A stretch of DNA of 64,000 bases. It comes from Buxus sempervirens. Its lineage: Eukaryota > Streptophyta > Magnoliopsida > Buxales > Buxaceae. Below the pieces are notes generated by a model. That model was not told where the DNA came from. It saw nothing but the letters and a program-made list of their open reading frames with translations, and did no database searches. Where the stretch lies: the NCBI GenBank assembly GCA_947561395.2, contig OX387184.1, positions 8,432,001 to 8,496,000 of the forward strand, in the 5' to 3' direction. How positions within the stretch are numbered: position 1 is the first letter of the stretch; every line of letters starts with the position of its first letter. Both the position numbers and the translations under genes were made by a program. Positions 38,243 through 50,180 of this stretch are shown one piece after another.

Positions 38243-39037
38243 CTTTTGAGAAAACCCCAAAAACAATAGCAACATAGGGCCAAGGCTGCAATCCTAAACA
38301 ATTAAAACTGTAGCCTAATTGGACTCGAACTGAATGGTTTGTACAACCCTGGAACGGGCCCAAATATACGACCTTTAAGTTCCAACCATGTGGTAACAGC
38401 AATCCCGGGTGCAATCGGCCCCTAGTTTTGATCTGACTGTGAGAGAAGTAGGTGGGCATTTCCTAGTATGTTTAACCAGGTTCAGTTACCTGGTGCAACA
38501 AGGACAACAACCAAAGGCAATGACCACGGCTAATCCAGATCAATCCTCCGAACCCTCTGAACAGGCGACAAAAATGTCGTTTGCCGCGTGGAAAATATCT
38601 TACACGTGGATAAACTCGCAATGAAATTCCACATTACACCAGAAGTTTATATCTGGTAGGTGCACTTTGACAGATGATGATGTTCCCGTGGAGCATCTGA
38701 CGGTTCTCACTATTTTTTTTTTTTTCGTAAATATAAGTAGGTTTTCTTGGTGAAAAAAAATTTAATAGATGCTCTACGTAGCGCATCCCTATCAAGTGCC
38801 CGGTATCTCAAAGTCAAAGCGCACTGATAGTGCAGAGGATGGGAATTGGTAAATCACTGTTTTTCGCATCTTTCTTTAATTTCTTTCTAGATTTCTCCAT
38901 CATCAATATATATATACCAGTAGTACATAATAACCAATTATATATACAGGCGGCCGACCTAATCGACGCTAAATTTATCTTTTTGATTTTCCGGAGCATT
39001 ATCCGGCGGAGGACCGACGGACAATATTAACAACCTC

Positions 39038-39944
39038 ATGGGAGGAGAGTGGGTGGTGAAGAAACCGAGCCGGAGCGACGAGGTGATGGAGGCAGATCGA
39101 CAGCTTAGGATCGCTGAAGAGGTCAGAGCTCACTTTGATAACATGGCTCCCAAGCGACCCATGAAACCTAACAGGAGTGAATCCGATTCTACCACAGAAA
39201 CCCCTCTCCAGGGATCCTGCTTCGAGAATGGAACCATTCCCGAACTCAACAAGCTCCAATCCCTTCGATCTCAATCTGAAGTACGTTTCCGGTTTTTTTT
39301 TTTCCTTGGCTTTTACTATTCTTTTTCCCCCTTTCTTTCAACTATCTCCTTTCTGTATCTTTTTAGCCTTTCTTCTCGGATGGAGCTTTTCTGGTGCAAG
39401 ACGAATTTGTGGAGACCCAATACTACAAGGAGTTGAATTCGATTGACAAGCAGCATCACATGGTATGCATCTCAATTGGTTTATATGATCCTTACCGATT
39501 CGGTTCTGTTGAAAGACTAACTATACATTTTTTTTTTCTTAATTACCCATTGCCAATTTGCCACCACTCCCTGTAAATGGGAAAATTACGGATCTGATGG
39601 CCTAAGCTTGCTCTTTGGGTCGTGCAGACAGGAAGTGGGTTTATCATGGTGGCGAGTGAAGGAAGCGGTGAAGCGTATGGGGTTCAGTCGGAGGGAATGT
39701 CTGATGGAGGCGCTAGAGATATGGGACTCATGGTTTTCAGAAGCAATCCTGCGACGAACGACTGGATTCCTAGCGTTGAAGGAGAACAGGTAATATAGTC
39801 TTCCATCAATATCAAACCACGTGTTGACAAGGGACAAAACAAATCCGAAATAAGATGCCCTTCCTGCGTTAAAATTGTTCTTTTGGATATGATCTTCAGG
39901 CTCTTTTCACTTCATCAAAGCCCAACCGAAGCGAGAGTTGTTAG
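39038..39944 (+). CDS. MEE59-like small plant protein
   Basis: A 181-residue protein in four exons: 39038-39280, 39367-39462, 39628-39789 and 39900-39944, all phase 0 and GT-AG. The sequence MGGEWVVKKPSRSDEVMEAD, the MAPKRPMKPNRSE stretch and the QDEFVETQYYKELNSIDKQH block (centred near residue 102) match my memory of Arabidopsis MATERNAL EFFECT EMBRYO ARREST 59 (At4g37300, about 173 residues). It has no known catalytic motif, signal peptide or membrane segment; it looks polar and largely disordered, so a nuclear or cytosolic role is inferred. The molecular function is unknown even in Arabidopsis, where the name comes from a mutant screen. Its position near CYP81 genes and an ELI1-like PPR gene supports orthology. 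The final exon is only 45 bp, and its TAG stop at 39942-39944 is the least certain part. Confidence 0.82.
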
Positions 39945-41055
39945 GGAGATGGCTGTGACATCTGAAAATCTCCTTTCAGGTTAAAAGACAATAGTGATGT
40001 AGGGTTGCTTTCGTGTTCTTTGTGCTTGTAGTCTTGTAGATTTGTTTTCCGTCGTGTAAACCGAGCACGGTGGGTCTAGTGACTAGTGATTAATGGCGTC
40101 TTTCTCGGATTATGATGTGAAGGGGATTCGACTGGTCCATGTACCAACTCTGATTTTTCTTTCTTCTTGGGTAAAAGTTTCTGTTTACCCACCGCAGCAC
40201 TGCTATGGATAGCGACAGAATTTAAAAGTAGGAGATTATCGACTTCCACGGACTTATCTGAGAGTTTTAGGATAATACTATTTGACCCGGTATAAGTATT
40301 CCCGACGCTCGCTGTGCAAGAGATATCCATGGTCTGGTACTATGTAGATAGGAAGAGATTCACAACTTCAAATTTTTTGGTCCGCTGCGTTTGTATGAAT
40401 TTACAAACAACGCTTCATTAGCACCAGACCAAACGAAAGATAGCACTGAAACAGTGACTCTCCTGAAGAAAAACAAGAAAAAAGAAGCAAGATACAAGAT
40501 TTTTCTACATTACAACTTCATCCCTCTTCAAAATTACACATCATCCAAAGGTGGTGCTCGGAAAATAATAAGCACTTCAAAGGGCAACCCTGGCAAGATC
40601 ATCGACCAATTTCTTGGCTGTTCAAAAAGCAGCCATCTGGATAGAGCCTGGAGCCCTAATATTCTCTTACTCGTTTCCCTCAAAATCAATCACAAGATGG
40701 AATGAAGAGAATTATATATTTTCCTCCCTCTCCCCAACTCCAAGCAAATAAAACCTCAACTATTCCATGAGCGGAGTATCTCTGGAAAATAACACCCGGT
40801 CAACGCTAATCATCCGCAATGATCAAGCACCAGATACCTGTGACCCCCTTACAATGCAAAAACATGTAATCTAATGATTATCTTTCCTGTTTATAACATA
40901 TCTCATGTGTTGATCATGCAATGTTTTCATCCACACACACCAAAAAAACAAAAAAAGGAAAAAAAAATTCAGGTAAGGTCCAGTATGGACTTGGGAGGAA
41001 CTGGAGGAGAATCTCCCTATCGAGTCAAAAGTCCAAATGTAGGAGCCAAAAGCAG

Positions 41056-41104
41056 GAGGTTCAATGAATACATTTTTTTTGGTAAAGAGGTTCAATGAAT
41101 ACAT
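41056..41104 (-). mobile_element. tail-only retroposon micro-insertion
   Basis: The 18-bp repeat GAGGTTCAATGAATACAT occurs at 41056-41073 and 41087-41104 with no mismatch. Only 13 nt separate them (7 T then GGTAAA). On the minus strand this is TTTACC plus a short A tail, and could be the 3' tip of a LINE or SINE family: a similar word, CATTTACTTACCTTCC plus an A tail, is found in reverse at about 23231-23258. Confidence 0.65.
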
Positions 41105-43189
41105 CCCTCAGAACATCAAAAAGGTTTTCTTCACTCAATGTCTACAAGTCTAATATCTGTTCTGAATAATAAATTCCAAGAATGACTTTCATTGAACCAG
41201 GATAAGATGTCAGCTACAGGTTTTTATACAGGCCCAAAATTTGAACCAGTATAATATGTCAGCTAAGGTTCTTGTGCTAAGTTTATATCCCACCAAAAAT
41301 TATGCAGTCCATATCTGCTTGCGATAATTGTCCTCTGCAAACCGCTCCTTCCATGTTTAACTCTCCAAAGGGCTAATTTTAAGTCAGCACGCTGCCCAAA
41401 TTTGAGCTAACTTCCAAAGGGCTAATTTTATTGCTCGATATTTTGTATAAATGGGTACCCAAAACTCCTCACTCCTAAGACTCACACAAGCAGGATATCA
41501 ATGTATTTGGCAGGTAGGTCCCACAAATTCACATCCTAATACATTTGAACTCTGTAGTATATCTGGTTCAACATGAATGCTATCCAGAAATAGAATTGGA
41601 TCATCTCTAATCTGAAGTTAGTAAACAAAGATAGGCTCATCTACAACCTCAAATCGATGATTCCTACTTCCCCACCTAGACAATGACATAATGAGCAAAT
41701 CTCCGAATAAAGTAAAATGGAGGTGTAAGGGTGCAGCCCTGCTGTAGACAGCTAAATGAGGGGGTCTGACCTCGAAAATTGCCATTCAGGAGAATATAAT
41801 ATGAAACATTTCTTGTATAGCAGCCATCATCCACACCTACTTTTGAGCCCTTTTCATTCAAACATTGCATCTAGCAACTTCCAATCAATCTAGACATGGG
41901 ACTTTTCTAAATCAAGCTTGTAAACAAGAGCCAAGACCAGGCTTGCTGTTTTGTACACTCAATAGCTAATTAGCTAGTAGAACAATATTAAGAATTTGCC
42001 TCTCATTAATAAACGTGCTCTGGTTTTGGGACACTACTGATTCTATGATGTCCATTAGGACTGAGAAAGAGTACATTGGCAATTATTTTGTAGATGCTAG
42101 TTCTAGGACTAGAGGGTCTAAAATTCTTGATTTATGAGGTGCCATTATTTTTCGTATCGAAGACTATGAAATGGTATTTGTTAATTCATATATGATGCCA
42201 CCATGGAAAAGCCACACAAAGATTTTAATTAAAATGACTGCCTCCCAATTCTCATAGGGTAGAACAACTATGTGAAGCAATTCAGACCCAAGGCCTGATC
42301 TGTATCCATCTCCAGAGAGTGCTTTTAACATCTTGAGCTTCAAAATCTCTCACTAGAATGCAGCCAATCTAACATCATCCAAATCATTCAATGCAAATAT
42401 TATATCCTGCTCTAAATTGTTTAACTTCATGTAATATGAGACCAAAGCATGACATAAGTACTCTTCATGAACTAGATATTCTCTATCCACCATCAAACTA
42501 AATTAGATTCCTCCTCGCTTTGCAATTAGCAAACTTGTGGAAATACTTATACACCTCCTTTCTCTGCAGGGCTCTGGATTCCTATCTCCATGAGATTTCT
42601 TCCTACCTAAGCTAGTCATCCAGTTCTCTTTTCAAGCTTCTATACTTATCATCAACTTCTTCAGCTAAAGATTCCTCTCACCAAGCAATCTGTCAAATTT
42701 CTTTATCTCATTCCACTTACATTAAAGTTACTTGTCTTGATCTTCACTCTTAACTATTTCCTATAATCACATGGTGTCTATAATCATAGTTCAACAAGAA
42801 ATATAACAATTCTGAACACCACTTTTGTTCTTATATACTAGTATGGTTAGTTTAGTACTCTCACAAGCATTTGGCATCCCTTTTTTTTTACAGAAAAAGG
42901 GTAATAGCATACGACAGAGAATCACAATAAAAGAGAACAAAAGTAAATAAATAAATGAAATCCCTCACCAAGATTCCAAATCACCCATCCCCATGTAGCG
43001 TTCCCTTGAATGAAACTCTAGTAAAGAGGACCTCTCTCATCATTTGTCCCTCAGCTAACTTTTTCCAATTTACCAATGCTTGCAAATGAAAAACAAGATG
43101 TTTATCCCAGTAGCCAAAGGCCAAAGCTAACATACAAGGGTGGAAAATCTAACCATGGAGACAAAGCAAGCCATGAAACACCATAGAAG

Positions 43190-43480
43190 AATTTCCATCA
43201 ACTAAGAAGGAATAACCCTAGGTCCTTACACACATCCACCACTGCTGATACAACACCTAAGGTCCTCACTTCCCTCAAACCAATGGCTAAAACAAACACC
43301 TTTGCCCCAGTTGAGTTACCCTCCTGGATAGACCTGGCAAAGGCATGAAGAATAAACCTTGTAAAATCTTTGCAAATACCTTCAATACCTTGTGGATTAG
43401 ATTTCTTGAAGAGCATCAATCAAATTAACCTTGAAAAACCCCATGGTGAGAGGCTTCCAAGCCAAACCAACCTTTATATC
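43190..43480 (-). pseudogene. RNase H-like (LINE-derived) remnant
   Basis: The minus strand reads GIEGICKDFTRFILHAFARS and then GNSTGAKVFVLAIGLREVRT, a recognisable but decayed middle part of a plant LINE-type RNase H domain. The start (FFKVN) is in a different frame. This is the fourth such remnant in the window, again without a reverse transcriptase beside it. Confidence 0.6.
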
Positions 43481-43620
43481 TAGGAGAGAAGAGAAAAGAA
43501 ATTGCTAGAGATAGTGGCGTATAAAAGGTTAGAAACACTACTTTTGCTCTTGCAGTTTGCAAGTGTATATTGGGGATTTTTCTTGATGCACCACGTTAGG
43601 TTGGGAGTAGGAATGAAAAT

Positions 43621-44001
43621 AAAAGCAGCAATCTTATTTGTTTTAATAGTAATGAAAAGCGTTCTTCTTTTCTATGCACGTCAGCACAACGCTTAAATAC
43701 ATAATTTTGTTTGCAGTTACTTCTTGTTCTTTCTATTAATTTCGCCATACTTGCATATCAATAAATTTGATCAATAGAGACATAGAGCACTCATTGGTAA
43801 TCACAAAGAATAAAAGTAGCAATCTTATTTGTTTTACTAGTAAAGAAAAGCCTTCTTTCCTATGGACGTCGCCACAATGGTTAAATACATAAATTTGTGT
43901 GAAGTTACTTCTTGTTCTTTCTATTGATTTCATCATACTTGCATATCAATAATTTTGATCAATAGAAACATAGAGCACTCATTGATAACCTCAAAGACCA
44001 A
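43621..44001. repeat. 191-bp direct tandem duplication
   Basis: Two copies start at 43621 and 43812 with the shared landmarks AGCAATCTTATTTGTTTTA, GTTACTTCTTGTTCTTTCTA and AGAGCACTCATTG. The copies differ by scattered substitutions and small indels, so the duplication is not recent. Confidence 0.8.
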
Positions 44002-45482
44002 AAAGTGTAACTCATTACTCTTCCCAAAATTATCTAAAAAAAGTAAGAGGAAAGGTAGGAGAAATCTATTTTCCTCCTTTCACTAGTCCACGATATTTCT
44101 AGCTGTTCAACAATAAGCAAGTATGAGAACATTCAACTTATACGCATCACTTGATAAAATACCAAAACTTCTAGCAAAATTAAAGAGCTTTCTAAATGTG
44201 TAAGAACCAGTGCACATCATAATATACCTGCCGATAATAACAATCAACAGACACATCAATCAGTACCTTTTGATTGTTTCACCGTGAGTGAAACTACATC
44301 AGTAGCTTCATGGAAGTAAGGGTCATCATAAAACTGGAGTCAAGATGGAACTATGGAATCAAGGGAGGAGGAAAATAAATAGAAAGAACGCACCAAATAC
44401 TCTTGTAAATCAAGTCAAGGAAGATGCATATATGGTCCGCTGAAACACAGCAACAAAGGAGGTAGAATATATGTAGAAAATGATATCCTAACCAAGGTGA
44501 ACTTGACTGCAGGTCTCCTATTTTAATTTCTTCAGAAGAAAACTTTATTGAGCTTTTAGAACATATGGATAGCAAAACTATCGTACAACCATTTTGCCTT
44601 CAAACTGATGTGAAATATTTGCAGAAACTCATTCGCTCATTTATACCTCAAATTGAACTGCTTCTTATCTGTGACTTTCTACCGTTGGTTGTCTTCAACA
44701 GAAATAGGAAGAGGCAGAACTCTTACCCAATATTCTCAATCCCTGAGCTTAATAATAAATAGACTGTATTATAATGTAAAATAGGGAAGGGGATCATGTA
44801 ACGTAATACCATATCACAGACAAATGTTTACCCAAAAAAAAAAAAGGAAAAAGAAAAAATGATAGACAACTATGAAGTATATTGATATTTTATTGAACCT
44901 CTAACTGCCTAGGAGTAAAAAACAACAATGAAAATAGATGACTAGACACCAGATCAATTAAGTTTGTTTCTTAGGAGCAATTATCCGAATGCCTATGACT
45001 GACAATTTCGACGCTAAATATCCTACAAATACACATATCTCACCAAATCAATGCCCAGCTAGGTTGTAGAAACAAATTGTCCAATAATCGGATATAATAT
45101 TGAACACAGGCAAAGAGCCCAATGCATATAACCAAAACAATGGCAGACAAATTAGACTTGTTTTAAATATCATAAAGGGAGAAAAGGGCATACAATCGAA
45201 CAGCAGTCTCTTCACCGAAATTTTCCAGGGAATAGAAATCAGGTCCAACAATTCCACGGTTAGGGCATCATTAATGACGTAAACAAGAAAATCGTAGAAT
45301 TGAACGGCGTAACCGACATAAGCATAAGCCACAAAACACTAGACTATTCATGCAACAAAATTACAAAATATAATACTCATTGCAAATCTATTGCTAATAC
45401 AAGCAGATCTCCACACGCGAAAATTCGAATAGAGAATGGAGAAAGAAAAACGAAAACCCTATAATACTAGAGAAGATAAGAT

Positions 45483-45998
45483 CTAGGAAGATTCAGGTTC
45501 AACAGAAGGGATTTCCTCACTGGAAGCGGGAGCCACGATGGGAGTCTGCGATGCGTTGTCAGCAGGTGAGCCGGAAGATGCTCTGGCTTTGACGGATTCG
45601 AGCATTCGCTTGCTGATCTCCTTGGAGTAAAGCTGAAGAATCTCGATTTCATCGGCGGAGGCGGTGCCGGAAGCGCCATCGAAAGAGGCAGAAGCAGCAG
45701 AGAAGGCCTCCCCTTCGATGAGGCGAGCGGCAGTGGAGGCCTCGTCGGGAGGCATAGATCCGTAGCGCTTAGATAGGACAGAAGGAGACGATAAGGTTTC
45801 GATGAGGCGAGTGATGACCGCGTCACGGGTTCGTTGCGTCGGAGGCCAAATGCTCAACGAGATGGTCGTCTTCTCCGGTTTTCCGATCTCATGCTGCTGC
45901 AGCTGCTGCTGCGTTTGTTGTTGTTGCGGATCTTCGGCTTCTGCCATGACCGCCTTTTGTTCTGCGACTACTCCGCTCTCTTCTCCCGTGTCGCTCAT
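45483..45998 (-). CDS. WPP-domain protein (MAF1/WPP type)
   Basis: A 171-residue intronless protein. The WPP domain, a plant nuclear-envelope targeting module that interacts with RanGAP partners and MFP1, covers about residues 44-140, with SLSIWPPTQRTRD giving the defining W51-P52-P53. The N-terminus has a Gln-rich tract (about 25-35), and the C-terminus is Ser/Pro-rich and acidic (about 140-171). The start ATG at 45998 is preferred over an in-frame ATG at 46154 because the family begins near MSDTGEE and the extra 52 residues have no family match. Length and layout fit WPP1/WPP2 or MAF1. It acts at the outer nuclear envelope and in cytosol and, from the family, in mitotic and root processes. 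Distinguishing WPP1 from WPP2 is not possible here. Confidence 0.92.
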   Translation of the reverse strand: MSDTGEESGVVAEQKAVMAEAEDPQQQQTQQQLQQHEIGKPEKTTISLSIWPPTQRTRDAVITRLIETLSSPSVLSKRYGSMPPDEASTAARLIEGEAFSAASASFDGASGTASADEIEILQLYSKEISKRMLESVKARASSGSPADNASQTPIVAPASSEEIPSVEPESS

Positions 45999-46879
45999 TG
46001 CGGAAACGGACGCCCTCCAGTCTAGGCTCCGGAGTAGTACAAAATGACGAAAATAAAAGCGCAGCCTCCTTACCTTATATCGACTCACAAATGTTAAGGG
46101 AAAAGGGTGGTCCCGCCCAAACCCGATGGATCGGTAGATCAGATGACGGAGCAAAGGTTTTCTTCATCGGTCCAATGGGAAAACCACACGTGTCCATAAT
46201 TGTGAAACCTCTTGTAAGCGCATTGAGGAAGGAGGAAAAGTTTACCACCGGCGGAGCACCTGATCTCATGAACGGACCAACCATGAATATACTTTTCAAC
46301 CGTATGGCGTAGATATCATCCTCATACCTACCGTTCGATTTTATGAAGTGTGAATATCGTAACAGAGTTTATTCTGTCCGCTCCAACGTATTTTTATAAC
46401 GCATCCTCTCTTGTTAAATTGAAATTGAAATTGAAACAAAGGTTCCAATCCAACTAACAGATCGAGGAACCTCGATCTGGATCTGAATAGAAAACAAGAT
46501 ACGGTGCTCTTAAGAAAACAAAGGTTAGGTGACTTATTAAGACCCTTGTGTTCATCTCGCTAAGCAAATTTCCATTTTTGTCTCATCTCACTCTTGAGAG
46601 AATCTCCATTCTCCGACCTCCATGGTCAGTTATTCAGAAATTTCAAGTAATCAAGGACGTGACCCTCCATTAATTTCTTTGATTCAATGTATGTAGATCC
46701 TTGGAGCTTGCTAGTCTTGGATGGGGTGGAGCTTATTGGGCAACCAAGCCGGGCCTACACAAGACTCAACGTGTGACAAACGTAATTTCACTTTCACATA
46801 CTATGATTAAAGTTGTTCAACTTTCTTTGAAAACAAGAAACTCGAGCATAGAGTGTATAATTACACAGTTACTAATGAT
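45999..46879. other. intergenic between the WPP gene and CYP81 copy A
   Basis: Holds the 5' flank of the WPP gene and the 3' flank of the first P450. No gene, RNA or repeat was recognised. Confidence 0.4.
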
Positions 46880-49800
46880 TCAAATCCCAAGAACGGACCT
46901 GGTGGTTTGGCAAGGCCTACACTTGGCCTTGGAGACATGAGTAGAGCCTTCGTCAATCATGTCCAAGACTTCCCAATCGAAGCATTGAATTAGACCTCCC
47001 AGAATCAATGCCACAGTCCGCAGAGCGAGCCCAGACCCGGGGCATCCCCTCCTTCCTGATCCGAACGGGAGGAGTTTGAAGTTGAACCCCTCTTTCTCTC
47101 CTGCAACTCCTTCAAACCTCTCCGGTTTAAACCTTGTTGGTTCAACCCATATTTCAGGATCTCCGTGAATGGCCCATGCGTTAACCAAGAGCGTGGTTCC
47201 CCGTGGGACCTCGTAACCCCCCACGGTGCACTCCTCCGAGGAGTAGTGGGGTAGTGGGATCGGTGCCGGAGGGCGTAGTCGCAGTGTCTCGTTAATTATG
47301 CAATGCAGGTAAGGAAGGTTGGGAAGATCCGAATCCTCTACCAAACGGGTTTGTCCTACATGGAGCTCCAGCTCAGCTCTTGCCCTTGCCAAGACCCCTG
47401 GATGACTCAGCATAAGTGACATTGCCCCTTCAAGTGTTGCATTCGATGTTTCAGTCCCAGCCGTGAACATGAACTGCACCCATAATTTAATTACCATAAT
47501 TAAGTTTTTATTTTATTACATCTATTGATTTCCTAATTAAATTAATTTCTCATGCCAATGGTTTGCACCTTTGATGCTTCAATGCATCATCACCTACATG
47601 TTACATGCTATACAATATTGGGAGGTACAAAAGATACATCATGATTAATTAATTAATTATATACCAATGATCATAAACAAATTATTTTTTTATTATACCA
47701 ATATTATTTTTATTTTTATTTGTTAATTAATACAGTTACTTTAACTTTTATGATTAGAAATCAAATCAGAAAACAAAATAGGCATCTTTTCGCATGAAAC
47801 ATAACAATGGGGCTACAATCAAACATGGAAGTCCTCAATATCCTCTTTTTTTTTTTTTTTTTTTGTTGAGAAAATAACTATAGATTAAGCCTTTCCAATA
47901 AACAATCTCCCCTAGCATCGTCCAACAGAGGTAACAATTATGATGACAATATCGAAGACAAACAACAATGGAGAAAACGTTAAACTCGCAACTGAAATTG
48001 CAATATTGATAATGCCATTACATTATTAAGAAAATCCAATCTAACTTATCATCTCAAAATGATGGAAACAAAGTCGGTACAACTAAACCACAATAGTTGT
48101 CACACCAATGTCCATTCTTTTGAGTGGTTCGAAAAAAGGGTGATAATTACACTTGTATCCATGAGATTTGTCAATTATGCACAAACTCTTCGACATTTGA
48201 AAAAATATTTAAAACCTCCTTTCCCATATGCATAAACGGTCACAAAATCTCTTTTTGTCTAATAAAAGCAATGAAAAGCCCAGACTGGCCCTTGAGATTA
48301 AGGTCATTTAAAAGCCGATCGATATAAGCGGAAAAAAAATCCAACTCAAATTGAAGAGTTTTTCTTTTAGAAATTCAAGAGTTAATGCATCTAAACAAGG
48401 TGTTGACAAAATTAAACTCCCAACCTCCTCCATTTGGAATTCTCTAAAACTGTTCCTATAAATGTACATAAAAGGATGATTTTGGCATTTAATATATAGG
48501 ATAAAATATTTTTCTAAAACTTATAGGGAATTTTAAGTATAAAATCAACTTTTTTTTTGGGCTGACATAAATAACTTTTAGTCTCGAGAGAGACTTCGTT
48601 ACTGTTTATCAAATGGCGGACTGTAAAGCTCCTATCTACATCTTTATTTGTTGCTCTAACAAGATCCTACCACGTGTCTAGTTTAATATTTATATTAACT
48701 TCAGTTATGCATCATGTGAAGGTCATGTGCATTATATTGGACATGTGACAGGATCATTGGAGCTGCAAATAAAGTTGTAGATAGGAGCTACACAACCCGC
48801 CTTTCGACTACTTATGTCAATTCACTTTTTGTAGTGGCTCTATCTGCAGCCCTTAAGTGAATTTTTCATAGGATGCAAACAAGTGTCTTATGGATACAAA
48901 CACACAATTAACAATTTTTAGCCACAGGATACGTGTTTGCATTTTGTGGAGGCTTCACTTAAAAGCTGCAGATAAAGCCACCATAGAAAGTGATCCGTAT
49001 TTATGTATATATATGAAGTGAAGTCTTTGGCTTTTCCACGTGTCATGGCCTCATGGGTGTACGTGCACAAGTGACAAAGTGCATATCTAATTAGTGTTAA
49101 TATGTAATTAGTTGCTCTCACTTTGTCTCTCTGTTCATCAAAATGGTGTATATTTTGATAAGTTACTATTAAGAAGAAAGTGAGCGCTACTGTAAAAAAG
49201 TTGCAGAATGATGAGCTTCCAGCAATTCATGGAATAAGCTAGCTAGAGAGGAATAACTCGATGTGATATATGCTTACCGATATGAATCCTTTGATTACTT
49301 CATCGGAATAGAACTCCGGTTCTTCTGCCTCTTGCATCGACAACAGAACATCGATCAATGTCTTTTGATTATTCTGTCCCTCTACTTTACAACTTCTTCC
49401 CTTCCGGCGCTCGTCAGTCAAAGCCTGCAAGAAGCCATCCCTCTTACTCTTCATTTCTAGCAGCTTCTTCTCCTCAGTAACATAACCAATCCATCTTAGA
49501 AAGGGCAGAAAATCCAGCATATTCAAAAATGTGCTGGGAAAGAATATCTCCTTGAGCATTTCCCGTGACTGCCTAGCTTCTTCCATGCCGGTTTCCGTCA
49601 TCTCCCCTCCGAAATATCGCTTTCCGGCCACCATTCGCATGATGACATTAAATGTCCACTGGAAAAACATCAACTTCAGGTCGACTTCTCTGAATCCTTC
49701 GTCAGAGGAGCTTCGAAGAAGCTGTCCGATCATATGCCGGACTTCTTCATTCCGGATGCCGGAAGAGGAAAGGAGGCTGTTTGGGGAGAAGACCTCGAGG

Positions 49801-50180
49801 TAGGCGATCCGGCGGAGGTGGCGCCAGTGGTGGCCATATGGAGCCCACTCAAGTGTGGTGCTATCGTGCCCGAGATGCTTGGCTGCGATGATGGGAGGGC
49901 GGTTTGCGAAGGGGATGTCGTTCTTCGTGAAGCATTCTTCGACGGCGGATGGAGAGGAGATGACAAGGACGGGGATGAATCCAAAACGAAGATAAAGTAT
50001 AGTACCGTACCGTGCTGATAGAGCCTGTAGCGTCTGGGGAAGAGGTTTCTTGAGGAGGTGTAAATGGCCGATAATTGGAAGAGCTAGAGGGCTTGGTGGT
50101 AAATTTTTCTTCTTTTTGAACAGGGAAGTGGAGAGAAGCAGGCAAGACAGAAGGAGCACGAAGATGAAGAGGATCACCAC
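46880..50180 (-). CDS. cytochrome P450, CYP81 family (copy A)
   Basis: A 498-residue microsomal monooxygenase in two exons, 50180-49278 and 47473-46880, separated by a 1804-bp AT-rich intron at the position typical for CYP81. An N-terminal membrane anchor (about 1-20) precedes the proline hinge LPPSP. The I-helix reads AGTETS at 306-311, the K-helix ETLR spans E363 to R366, FKPERF lies at 416-421, and the haem loop FGSGRRGCPG places the Cys ligand at 445. All essential residues are present, so it should be able to bind haem. The C-terminus after the haem loop is shortened and degenerate compared with the family (it ends CRPCQTTRSVLGI). CYP81 members act on isoflavonoids, lignans, indoles or xenobiotics; the substrate cannot be predicted. 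It is a tandem paralogue of copy B. Confidence 0.93.

Larger units (their letters stand above)
39945..45482. other. gene-poor region with LINE debris
   Basis: About 5.5 kb without a supported gene. It contains the tail-only micro-insertion at 41074-41086, an RNase H-like remnant at about 43190-43480 and a 191-bp tandem duplication at 43621-44001. Part of 44.9-45.5 kb is probably the 3' UTR of the WPP gene. Other frames are short and show no similarity I recognise. Confidence 0.5.

Noticed and set aside
45048-45332. 94-codon minus-strand frame with membrane-like composition
   Set aside because: It lies downstream of the WPP gene where a 3' UTR is expected. No family similarity was seen and the composition reflects AT-richness.
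46005-46154. In-frame upstream extension of the WPP protein to 46154
   Set aside because: The extra 52 residues show no resemblance to the family start, and the ATG at 45998 begins the expected MSDTGEE-type N-terminus.
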